This document shows positions 1 to 5,895 of a stretch of 6,344 nt of DNA, piece after piece. How positions within the stretch are numbered: the first letter of the stretch is position 1; every line of letters begins with the position of its first letter. Below the pieces are notes generated by a model. The model worked only from the letters and a program-made list of their open reading frames with translations. It ran no database searches and was not told where the DNA came from. Source of the DNA: Planctomycetaceae bacterium (GTDB lineage Bacteria; Planctomycetota; Planctomycetia; Planctomycetales; Planctomycetaceae); contig JAGQQP010000254.1 in assembly GCA_020426085.1 (NCBI GenBank), positions 1-6,344 of the forward strand. Direction: 5' to 3'. Both the position numbers and the translations under genes were made by a program.

Positions 1-42
1 GAGGGGCTGCTGAGCTACTTCGATCTCGCGCCGCGGCAACGG
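1..42. other. GC-rich fragment of foreign or chimeric origin at contig end
   Basis: These 42 bases lie on the far side of an adapter remnant and cannot be trusted as native sequence. By count 29 of 42 are G or C (69%), clearly above the neighbouring gene. Read from base 1 on the plus strand they form an open frame (EGLLSYFDLAPRQR) whose codons nearly all end in G or C, as in a high-GC organism. An alternative open frame exists on the minus strand, so neither the coding status nor the source can be settled from so few bases. The stop codon that ends the 7TM-HD reading frame (15-17, minus) lies in this foreign part. Confidence 0.7.
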
Positions 43-1955
43 GTGCTCTTCCGATCTTCGACGCCATCTTTGACGTGACCGATGATAATCAGAGTACTCA
101 TCGCCGGTGCGAGATTGTCGTGCAGACTGCCACTCCCCTGCACCATGTTTTCGATGAAATACTGTGGCTTCAGCATTTTTCCGATGTCGTGGTAATAAGC
201 GGCCACGCGTACCAGCAGACCATTGGCGCCAATTTTGTCAGCCGCCGCTTCGCCGATGGTGGCGACCGAAATCGAATGATTATACGTACCCGGAGCACGA
301 CGCACCAGTTCCTGCAGCAGTGGATGTGATACGTTGCTCATTTCCAGGAGACTGATATCGGTGACCACCCCAAACAGAGATTCAATAAATGGTAGACTGC
401 CAGCGACCAGGTAACCAGCAGCCAGGCACCATCCTGCCCCCTGCAGACTCTCCCAGAAAACCTGCTGGTCAAAGAAGCCGTTAGAGAGTTCCTGGTTGTT
501 CACGAGATTGATGCCCCAGTAGACCAGGAAATAAGTCAGTCCCATACCAAAGCCCAGCTTGATCAGCGTGGATCGGGAAGAGACGTTTGCCAGGGATGTC
601 ACTGCCACCGCAGAAACACTCATCAATACGACGAAATGCCCCAGTGAGGCACCTGTCGACAGGCAAAGCACGAGAGACAGCGATAAAGCAGTCAGAATGG
701 CCATCATCTGGTCATAGACAATCGCAAAGACCATTACCGTCACTACCAGCGGCAGTACTTCTGCACGCCAGGGATCATAGGAAAGCAGGCGCGCCAGAAA
801 TATGGTAAGAATGATCACGCTCAGATAGATACTGAGCCGGCTGACCGTGCGGGCCACCGCTTTTTTATTCCGCAACAGATGGTATCCATTCAGAACCGCA
901 AGCACGACCAGCATGAGAAAGATGATGGTGACGCGAATGACCCGCTCATACGTCGGGACCTTTTTTTCCTTAGCTTCGTATTCCGCTCGCAGTAATGCCA
1001 GCTGATTGTCATCGATCAACTGCCCTGGTTCTACCAGAATGGTGCCACGTTGAAAGGTGTCAAAGATTTCTTCAACGAGGTTTCTGGCCTGATTACGTTC
1101 CTTGAGCGTTCTTTCGGAATCGTACACCAGAGTGGTAGGCGCCTGAAAGTGAATCCAGTGGGAAAGCACTGCAGTCAGGGGGGCCAGTCGCGGAAAATTT
1201 TTCCACTCACGACCGATGACTCCATTTTCTGACAGCTGATTTGGCAGCCGAATATCAAACGTGGTGACAATACGGCGGTTCCCGGTTTCATCGTTGATAA
1301 TCGCAATGGCATCATCCGCTCTGATCTGATTTTTGGTCAGATCGTTCTCGTTCACGATTCCATATATCAATAGGGGTGAGATCAGCTTTTTAAAGTCAGC
1401 GATCAGATCGTCAATTTTTTTAGTATCATTGGAATCGGGGCTGCTGACCAGCGATTTCAGTTCAGCAAAGGTCTGCTCTGGTTCTTCCTGAAACTGGTCC
1501 ATGAACTGTTCCAGTCGACGGGATGAAGTGAGCCCCAGTTCGGCTCGGGAGTCGGCATTCAGCTCATCCAGGGATTTTGCCTGGGCAATTGCAACCAGGT
1601 CTTCCCTCAGCAGCAGTGGCAGTTTTTCAATCAGTTCTGGCTGCTGTTTGAAAGAATAGGGAACTTCTGATTCCTTCTGCGTTCGTTCCCGGTCTGTTTC
1701 GATGGGGTTGGCGACTTTGAACGTGGAATTGGCCACGATCCCATGCTCGGAAAACATGCCCAGGCGATAGGGGAACGGGGCTTTCCAGCTTTCCACAGCC
1801 ACCATGAGAATCAGGATGGTCAGCAGGCAGATGCTCAAGCGGGAGAGCGTCCCCCGATTGCTCAGTAATTCGCGCAGTCTGGAACTCAATTTGGAGGAAT
1901 CGCGCAAACTGGCAGCGAGTGCAGTTCGGGATTTCTTTGAGCCAAAAAAAGCCAT
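15..1955 (-). CDS. pgpH: 7TM-HD family phosphohydrolase (PgpH/YqfF-like), 3' end replaced by artefact
   Basis: This is a membrane HD-domain phosphohydrolase; characterised Firmicutes members (PgpH) cleave cyclic di-AMP to pApA at the cytoplasmic membrane. Visible layout: basic N-terminus; membrane segment about 41-57; a large extracytoplasmic 7TMR-HDED-type domain about 58-336; seven hydrophobic segments about 338-525; then a cytoplasmic HD domain from about 545. HD-site residues seen are H560 (TYNHS), H589-D590 (YYHDIGK) and H627 (IIIGHVKDGVE). Native sequence ends at E633. Residues 634-646 are adapter and foreign sequence, so the stop is not real, and the later His pair (usually in QHHGT) and final Asp expected in the family are absent. 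The start ATG at 1953-1955 has only a weak AGG seven bases upstream. The gene follows phoH by 142 bp on the same strand, and ybeY is expected next, off the left end. Family assignment is strong; the c-di-AMP substrate in this organism is inferred. Confidence 0.93.
   Translation of the reverse strand: MAFFGSKKSRTALAASLRDSSKLSSRLRELLSNRGTLSRLSICLLTILILMVAVESWKAPFPYRLGMFSEHGIVANSTFKVANPIETDRERTQKESEVPYSFKQQPELIEKLPLLLREDLVAIAQAKSLDELNADSRAELGLTSSRRLEQFMDQFQEEPEQTFAELKSLVSSPDSNDTKKIDDLIADFKKLISPLLIYGIVNENDLTKNQIRADDAIAIINDETGNRRIVTTFDIRLPNQLSENGVIGREWKNFPRLAPLTAVLSHWIHFQAPTTLVYDSERTLKERNQARNLVEEIFDTFQRGTILVEPGQLIDDNQLALLRAEYEAKEKKVPTYERVIRVTIIFLMLVVLAVLNGYHLLRNKKAVARTVSRLSIYLSVIILTIFLARLLSYDPWRAEVLPLVVTVMVFAIVYDQMMAILTALSLSLVLCLSTGASLGHFVVLMSVSAVAVTSLANVSSRSTLIKLGFGMGLTYFLVYWGINLVNNQELSNGFFDQQVFWESLQGAGWCLAAGYLVAGSLPFIESLFGVVTDISLLEMSNVSHPLLQELVRRAPGTYNHSISVATIGEAAADKIGANGLLVRVAAYYHDIGKMLKPQYFIENMVQGSGSLHDNLAPAMSTLIIIGHVKDGVEDRKSTRCRGARSK
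43..57 (-). other. Illumina TruSeq adapter remnant (assembly artefact)
   Basis: On the plus strand the bases read GTGCTCTTCCGATCT, the 3' end of the TruSeq read-2 adapter. On the minus strand they read AGATCGGAAGAGCAC, the start of the adapter seen in read-through reads; after one mismatch the next three bases (CGT) also agree. By chance an exact 15-mer would be expected about 1e-5 times in both strands of a window this size. Translated in the frame of the 7TM-HD gene it gives DRKSTR, a peptide known in databases as a signature of adapter contamination. The A at 57 may be the A-tail added during library ligation, so native sequence begins at 58. Confidence 0.95.
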
Positions 1956-2097
1956 GAATTAACCTGAGATGATCTGAATGAAAAACGAGGGAATGCGGAT
2001 GAGAATTAGACTGTGTCCAGTTTTACTGTAGCGTCTCCAGAAAAGTTTGGACCGAGTTTAATAGATTGAGTGACGATCTGGCTAAATGTAATGCCTG
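1956..2097 (-). other. phoH-7TM-HD intergenic spacer
   Basis: This 142-bp gap lies between two codirectional genes. I find no hairpin followed by a T run, so no intrinsic terminator is visible after phoH, and no good sigma-70-type promoter stands out. Readthrough from phoH into the 7TM-HD gene is therefore plausible, although the gap is longer than in tightly coupled operons. Confidence 0.4.
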
Positions 2098-3063
2098 CTA
2101 ATGTACGAGAGAATCTTCGTTCTGGTAAGCCTTGACGATTTCACCAACGAGTCTGTGTCTCACAATATCTTCGTTTTTTAATTGAGTGACTCCCACACCC
2201 TTAATGTTCCGCAGACGGTTGATGGCGTCTGTCATGCCGCAGGAAACATCAGGTGGTAAGTCAATTTGTGAAATATCTCCGGTGACCACAATTTTTGAGC
2301 CCATACCCATGCGGGTCAGGAACATTTTCATCTGGGTGACCGTCGAGTTCTGTGCTTCATCCATGATAATGAATGTGTTGTCCAGAGTACGCCCGCGCAT
2401 GAAAGCCAGAGGGACGACTTCGACAATATCATTCTCCATGTAGCGCGTGACCTGCTCGTAGTCGAGCAGACTCCCGAGTGCATCCAGCAGAGGACGTAAA
2501 AACGGGTTCACTTTGGCCAGCATATCTCCCGGGAGAAAGCCCAGTTTTTCACCCGCTTCCACAGCGGGACGCACCAGTACGATCTTCCGAACCTGTTCGG
2601 TCCGCAGTGCGTTAATGGCCATTGCTACGGCCAGAAACGTTTTACCGCAGCCGGCAGGTCCTGTACAAAATACGAGATCATGTTCGGCAATGGTCTTGAT
2701 GTAGTCTGACTGCCCCGGTGTTCTGGGGTGGACCTTTTTGGTTTTCTCGAAGAGGTCGATCGAAGACGGTGTGGCGATGGGAGCCTGTTTGGACTGTTTC
2801 CCCGTTGAATTGCCGTTGGAAAGCGCGGTCTGAACCTGCTCGCTTTTCAGCTGTTTTGTATTTTCAACGATTGCCTTCAATTCAGAGAAAATGCGGAGTG
2901 ACTTCTGGATCTGAGAATCATCGCCGATGATACGCAGTTCATCGCCTCGATGAACTACATCTACCCCCAGTGCATCCTGAATGAGTCGTATATGACAGTC
3001 TTGTGTGCCCAGCAATATGGGAATCTGATCCGGATCAGAAAAGGAAAGAGTGGCTTCTGACAT
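2098..3063 (-). CDS. phoH: PhoH family ATPase (PhoH-like protein)
   Basis: This is a cytoplasmic P-loop NTPase of the PhoH family, thought to act in RNA metabolism; its exact reaction is not established. The 321-aa length is typical of the short form with no fused PIN domain. Residues about 13-48 form the KH-like N-terminal part (HIRLIQDALGVDVVHRGDEL). A hydrophilic linker covers about 70-105. The ATPase core follows: Walker A GPAGCGKT at 135-142, the family block VRPAVEAGEKLGFLPGD at about 164-180, Walker B FIIMDEAQ at 231-238 with D235 and E236, TGD at 261-263, and an arginine motif VRHRLV at 301-306. All expected motifs are intact. It is the first gene of the minus-strand pair; placement before a 7TM-HD gene matches the phoH-pgpH-ybeY-era neighbourhood of Firmicutes, where ybeY is a rRNA-processing endoribonuclease gene. 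The ATG start places the KH-like region at the expected distance from the N-terminus. Confidence 0.96.
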   Translation of the reverse strand: MSEATLSFSDPDQIPILLGTQDCHIRLIQDALGVDVVHRGDELRIIGDDSQIQKSLRIFSELKAIVENTKQLKSEQVQTALSNGNSTGKQSKQAPIATPSSIDLFEKTKKVHPRTPGQSDYIKTIAEHDLVFCTGPAGCGKTFLAVAMAINALRTEQVRKIVLVRPAVEAGEKLGFLPGDMLAKVNPFLRPLLDALGSLLDYEQVTRYMENDIVEVVPLAFMRGRTLDNTFIIMDEAQNSTVTQMKMFLTRMGMGSKIVVTGDISQIDLPPDVSCGMTDAINRLRNIKGVGVTQLKNEDIVRHRLVGEIVKAYQNEDSLVH

Positions 3064-3080
3064 CAGAATTTCTACGTGCG

Positions 3081-3086
3081 CCTCCT
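3081..3086 (-). promoter_or_regulatory. AGGAGG upstream of phoH, unusually far from the ATG
   Basis: On the minus strand a consensus AGGAGG lies 17 bases before the phoH ATG, much farther than the usual 5-9. No in-frame ATG, GTG or TTG lies between them; only CTG and ATT codons occur. It may be a coincidence, or it may act at a suboptimal distance. The ATG at 3061-3063 remains the best start because the KH-like domain begins soon after it. Confidence 0.4.
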
Positions 3087-3170
3087 GAGACCTAAGGAAA
3101 ACATTTCAGAGCTTGAAAATAATGACAGGAAAATTTGTATTTCGCTACACTGAAATCAATGAAAAATACA

Positions 3171-3199
3171 ATAAAACCAAGACCCGAACGTGCGGACAA
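3171..3199 (-). promoter_or_regulatory. Candidate sigma-70-type promoter for phoH
   Basis: On the minus strand TTGTCC (3194-3199) and TTTTAT (3171-3176) are separated by 17 bases, each matching four of six consensus bases. Transcription would begin roughly 100 bases before the phoH ATG. The match is modest, and planctomycete promoters are poorly known, so this is only the best candidate seen by eye. Confidence 0.2.
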
Positions 3200-3372
3200 A
3201 ACCGGTCTGTTCAGGCTGAGATATAAAGTCTACTCCAGCAATCCGGTAAGAGAAAGGAGAGAGTTGGTTCTAAATGGGGTGATTTTCGTAAGTAAATAAT
3301 TATAAAAGAGTTGTGTTATGTGTATTTTCTTCAGGAATCCCCGTTTTTTCCAGGAACGAATCAAAAACGAGA

Positions 3373-3386
3373 CTGAAAGGTTTCAG
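3373..3386. repeat. 14-bp palindrome CTGAAA-GG-TTTCAG
   Basis: Two perfect six-base arms flank a two-base centre. The site lies about 300 bp before the ExeA-like start and about 310 bp from the phoH start. The spacer is too short for a stable RNA hairpin and no T run follows, so if functional it would more likely be a protein-binding site than a terminator. Confidence 0.35.
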
Positions 3387-3688
3387 ATACATTTGGTTTT
3401 TCCAGCAGGTTACCCAGTTTAAATAACCGGTAATGTTTCGTTCTGAATGCGGTTGATGAATGTCAAGATCTATGGTTTGGGTAATGCGCCTGAGGGACCC
3501 TGATCAGATACTGTCGATTGTATTGGTAATACTCAAGAAGTGACCATAACCTGTTCGATGAATTGTTCATACAGAGCGAGATCAATCAGGATGAGAGATG
3601 CGCTGCACGTTCTGTTCCTCCGTTCAGAATCAAAACATCCAGTCTCCCGCGGGAACTGATGCAATCATACGTGAAAAGGTTTTTGGAA

Positions 3689-5623
3689 ATGTACGAAACA
3701 AATTTTGGGTTCACGGATCGACCCTTCACCGTTTCACCTTCACCTGCCTGTTTTTTCGAGGCAGCAGAACACCAGCACGTTCTCGATGAATTACTGGTAA
3801 CCATTTCAAGTCTGAATGGGATCACAATTTTGACCGGTGATGCCGGCACGGGAAAGACGGCTGTCTGTCGTCAGTTGATTGCACGTCTGGAAGATCAGTT
3901 CCAGATCCAGTTCGTCGAACACTGCAATTTTCCCACTGTCAGAGCTTTGTTACAGACGCTGCTGTACAATCTGACCGACTGTTATGAGAAAGTCAGCGAG
4001 CAGGAATTAAGACTGGCTTTGACCGCAGAAGTCCGTTCCTCTTTTTTGAACCACGGCCAGCCTTTGCTGGTACTCGTCGACGAAGCACATTTACTGAGTG
4101 TTCCGTTTCTGGAAGAATTACGTGTTCTGTCTGATATTGCCTTTGATGGCAAACCGGCACTGCAGTTACTCCTCTGTGGACAGACCTCGCTGGAAGAAAC
4201 CTTGATTCAGCCTGCATTGTCCTCTCTGAATCAACGGATTGGCTGTCAGGTTTATCTGGACCGAATGACACGTCAGGAATCAGAGTTATACATTCAATAT
4301 CGGATAGAGCGGGTTTCAACGAAAAAGCGACCCTGTTTTACCGATGAAGCAGTCAAATTCATTACGCATGTCAGTGATGGTCTGCCACGTTGCCTGAACC
4401 AGATCTGTGATCACAGTCTGATGCTGGCGTACTTGCAGGATTCACCCGTTGTCAACGAACCGATTGCCCGGGAAGCCTTTACCGATCTGCAACAGCTGCC
4501 GTTACACTGGAATGACCCACTGCCGGCCTCCTCTCCCCTGGATGAGTTACGCGGTTCCCGTTCAGAACAGGCATCGACAAACTCTGGCATGGTGGAATAT
4601 GAAACCGAATATGAGATCGATACGGTTCTGGAAGATCAGCTGAATCAGCTGGTGGGTAATTCAGAAGAGGATTCCGAGGCTGTCACCGAAGATTCCAGCT
4701 GGGATACAGAGGATTTATTCTCTTTCGGAGAGGGAATCGAGGCGATTGAAATCGGCAGTGACTCCGAGGTGCAACAGACTTTGGAAGTGGGGCACGAGGT
4801 ACAGAACCAGCAGGAAATCCTCGTCCCTCTGGAAAATCAGCCTGCAGAACCCGAGCAGATCGAAACGGCTGTTTCTCCAGCGGAAGTCAGGGAAACTGTT
4901 ACATCACCGGAACTAAGTGCCGGTTTCACAGAGATCATCGATCGTTATGCCGCCATTGATGCAGGGATCGACCCTGCTACCCTGCCCGCTGAACCCCGCG
5001 GGAAAATCAAACAGTCACTGCAACTGCGACCTCCTCAGTTTCAATCGATTTCAAAACCGCAGCAGGTCACCCAGGAAGAAAGCCATTTCGCATCGGAGGC
5101 GATTGCTGAACCAACGGAAGTTGCTGAAACTTTCGATCTGGATCTGGACGTAGCGGAACTCCCGGATGTGCCGGAGATTGTCTTCGACAATGCCGATCTG
5201 AAGCATCTGAGTTCGGATGTGCTGGAAGAGCTCTCCCGGGAGATCTCAGGCGGAAGAGGTTCATTCGAAGACCTGCTGGCCGCTCAGGTCTATGAAGTCT
5301 GTGCAGAGACCCGTAAAGGCCTGTATGACGCGTTGAATGATATTCGCAGCTATTCCGAAACGACTTCCATTGAAGTTTCTGAAGAGGAACTTGAAATTTA
5401 TGATGTCGTTCAGCCCGAGTACGAAGAACCAGAACTTTCAGAACCCGAAAGTCCGGTCTTTTCCAGCCAGAAGTACGAACTTCCTGCGGGGAACTCTGTC
5501 CGCATCGATACTCAGACCGAAAGCCGCACCGGGCAGTCAGCAACTGCCCATCTGAGAGGCCCGGCACTGGGACGCTATAAGAATCTGTTCACCCGCCTGC
5601 GTCATAAACAGGAATCGAACTGA
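3689..5623 (+). CDS. ExeA/GspA-type AAA ATPase with long acidic C-terminal tail
   Basis: This is a P-loop ATPase of the ExeA family, whose characterised members help place secretins through the peptidoglycan; relatives also act in transposition and polysaccharide export. I start it at the ATG 3689 (644 aa) because MYETNFGFTDRPFTVSP matches the usual family N-terminus, and AAAGG lies nine bases upstream. Longer starts are ATG 3659 and TTG 3563 (686 aa). Motifs in this numbering: Walker A GDAGTGKT 50-57; Walker B VLVDEAH 128-134; a sensor-1-like LLLCGQ 160-165; LNQRI 180-184; and GLPR 231-234. The ATPase part ends near 270. No peptidoglycan-binding domain, transmembrane segment or DNA-binding domain is visible. 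Instead, about 370 residues of acidic, probably disordered tail follow, with no Lys or Arg from 292 to 400, a predicted helical block at about 501-558, and a basic end (RGPALGRYKNLFTRLRHK) near 623-640. It precedes a membrane-anchored protein gene. The ATPase family call is firm; the role is inferred. Confidence 0.88.
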   Translation: MYETNFGFTDRPFTVSPSPACFFEAAEHQHVLDELLVTISSLNGITILTGDAGTGKTAVCRQLIARLEDQFQIQFVEHCNFPTVRALLQTLLYNLTDCYEKVSEQELRLALTAEVRSSFLNHGQPLLVLVDEAHLLSVPFLEELRVLSDIAFDGKPALQLLLCGQTSLEETLIQPALSSLNQRIGCQVYLDRMTRQESELYIQYRIERVSTKKRPCFTDEAVKFITHVSDGLPRCLNQICDHSLMLAYLQDSPVVNEPIAREAFTDLQQLPLHWNDPLPASSPLDELRGSRSEQASTNSGMVEYETEYEIDTVLEDQLNQLVGNSEEDSEAVTEDSSWDTEDLFSFGEGIEAIEIGSDSEVQQTLEVGHEVQNQQEILVPLENQPAEPEQIETAVSPAEVRETVTSPELSAGFTEIIDRYAAIDAGIDPATLPAEPRGKIKQSLQLRPPQFQSISKPQQVTQEESHFASEAIAEPTEVAETFDLDLDVAELPDVPEIVFDNADLKHLSSDVLEELSREISGGRGSFEDLLAAQVYEVCAETRKGLYDALNDIRSYSETTSIEVSEEELEIYDVVQPEYEEPELSEPESPVFSSQKYELPAGNSVRIDTQTESRTGQSATAHLRGPALGRYKNLFTRLRHKQESN

Positions 5624-5819
5624 TCCGCATTATCCGGAGTGCTTATCAGCGCCAGCAGCTGGCTCTCTGAATGTGATAACAGTTGCCGGTTCACCAGCTG
5701 GAATATCTGGTACAGGCCTATCAACTGGTGAGTCTGTTTCGACCGTTCGCCATATTTTCTGCATGATCGACTCAAGTGTGATCCTGCTGCAGCGATCTTT
5801 GTGCGCTATGCCGATCTTG

Positions 5820-5836
5820 AGAAAATCTGATTTTCT
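5820..5836. promoter_or_regulatory. 17-bp perfect palindrome, possible operator
   Basis: AGAAAATC-T-GATTTTCT has eight-base perfect arms around one central base. It overlaps the -35-like TTGAGA at 5817-5822 and lies 60 bases before the next start codon. As RNA it would give a six-pair AU-rich stem followed by a U-rich stretch, so a weak terminator is the alternative. Perfect symmetry and position favour an operator, but no regulator is known. Confidence 0.4.
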
Positions 5837-5864
5837 TTTAAAGAATTTCGCCCGATACGCTAAT

Positions 5865-5875
5865 TACACAGTGTA
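5865..5875. promoter_or_regulatory. 11-bp palindrome TACAC-A-GTGTA before the membrane protein gene
   Basis: Perfect five-base arms flank one central A, and the flanking bases are partly symmetric (AA and TT two positions out). A run of five T follows, but the stem is too short for a convincing terminator. It lies 20 bases before the start codon, where a bound protein could block transcription or translation initiation. Confidence 0.3.
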
Positions 5876-5886
5876 TTTTTCGAGGC

Positions 5887-5890
5887 GAGG
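5887..5890 (+). promoter_or_regulatory. Shine-Dalgarno sequence for the membrane protein gene
   Basis: GAGG, within GAGGCGAGG, ends five bases before the ATG at 5896. It is the best-spaced ribosome binding site in the window and supports this start. Confidence 0.6.
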
Positions 5891-5895
5891 TTCAA

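Larger units (their letters stand above)
3064..3688. other. Divergent intergenic region between phoH and the ExeA-like gene
   Basis: About 625 bp separate the two divergent starts, and I see no convincing gene here. The sequence is AT-richer than the flanking genes. It holds a candidate phoH promoter, four CTGAAA/TTTCAG hexamers (3104-3109, 3150-3155, 3373-3378, 3381-3386), a short inverted repeat GGTTA/TAACC (3408-3412 and 3424-3428), and a weak plus-strand promoter-like pair, TTGGTA (3523-3528) and TAACCT (3547-3552), 18 bases apart. If real, that last pair would give the ExeA-like gene a leader of about 130 bases. The frame of the ExeA-like gene is open back to a TTG at 3563, but that extension (residues rich in Arg, Ser and Pro) does not resemble the family. 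Confidence 0.5.
5624..5895 (+). other. Intergenic region between ExeA-like gene and membrane protein gene
   Basis: I see no gene in this 272-bp gap. A small hairpin, GCCAG-CAG-CTGGC (5651-5663), lies 28 bases after the ExeA-like stop but lacks a T run, so it is a poor terminator. ACCAG/CTGGT arms also occur near 5692-5710. Closer to the next gene are two palindromes and a TTGAGA (5817-5822, five of six -35 bases) without a good -10 at normal spacing. The length and palindromes suggest the next gene has its own control, but this is inference. Confidence 0.4.

Noticed and set aside
3159..3299. A 46-codon basic ORF on the plus strand (MKNTIKPRPERADKTG...) between the divergent genes
   Set aside because: No ribosome binding site, it overlaps the candidate phoH promoter, and it uses codons such as AGA, AGG, ATA and CTA unlike its neighbours. 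An ORF this long is expected by chance at a fair rate. Conservation in relatives would change this view.
5067..5567. A 166-codon open frame on the minus strand inside the ExeA-like gene
   Set aside because: It is antisense to a well-supported coding region and its Arg/Pro/Ser-rich, low-information translation is typical of a shadow frame.
5651..5663. GCCAG-CAG-CTGGC hairpin after the ExeA-like stop as an intrinsic terminator
   Set aside because: The stem is only five pairs with a three-base loop and is not followed by a T run.
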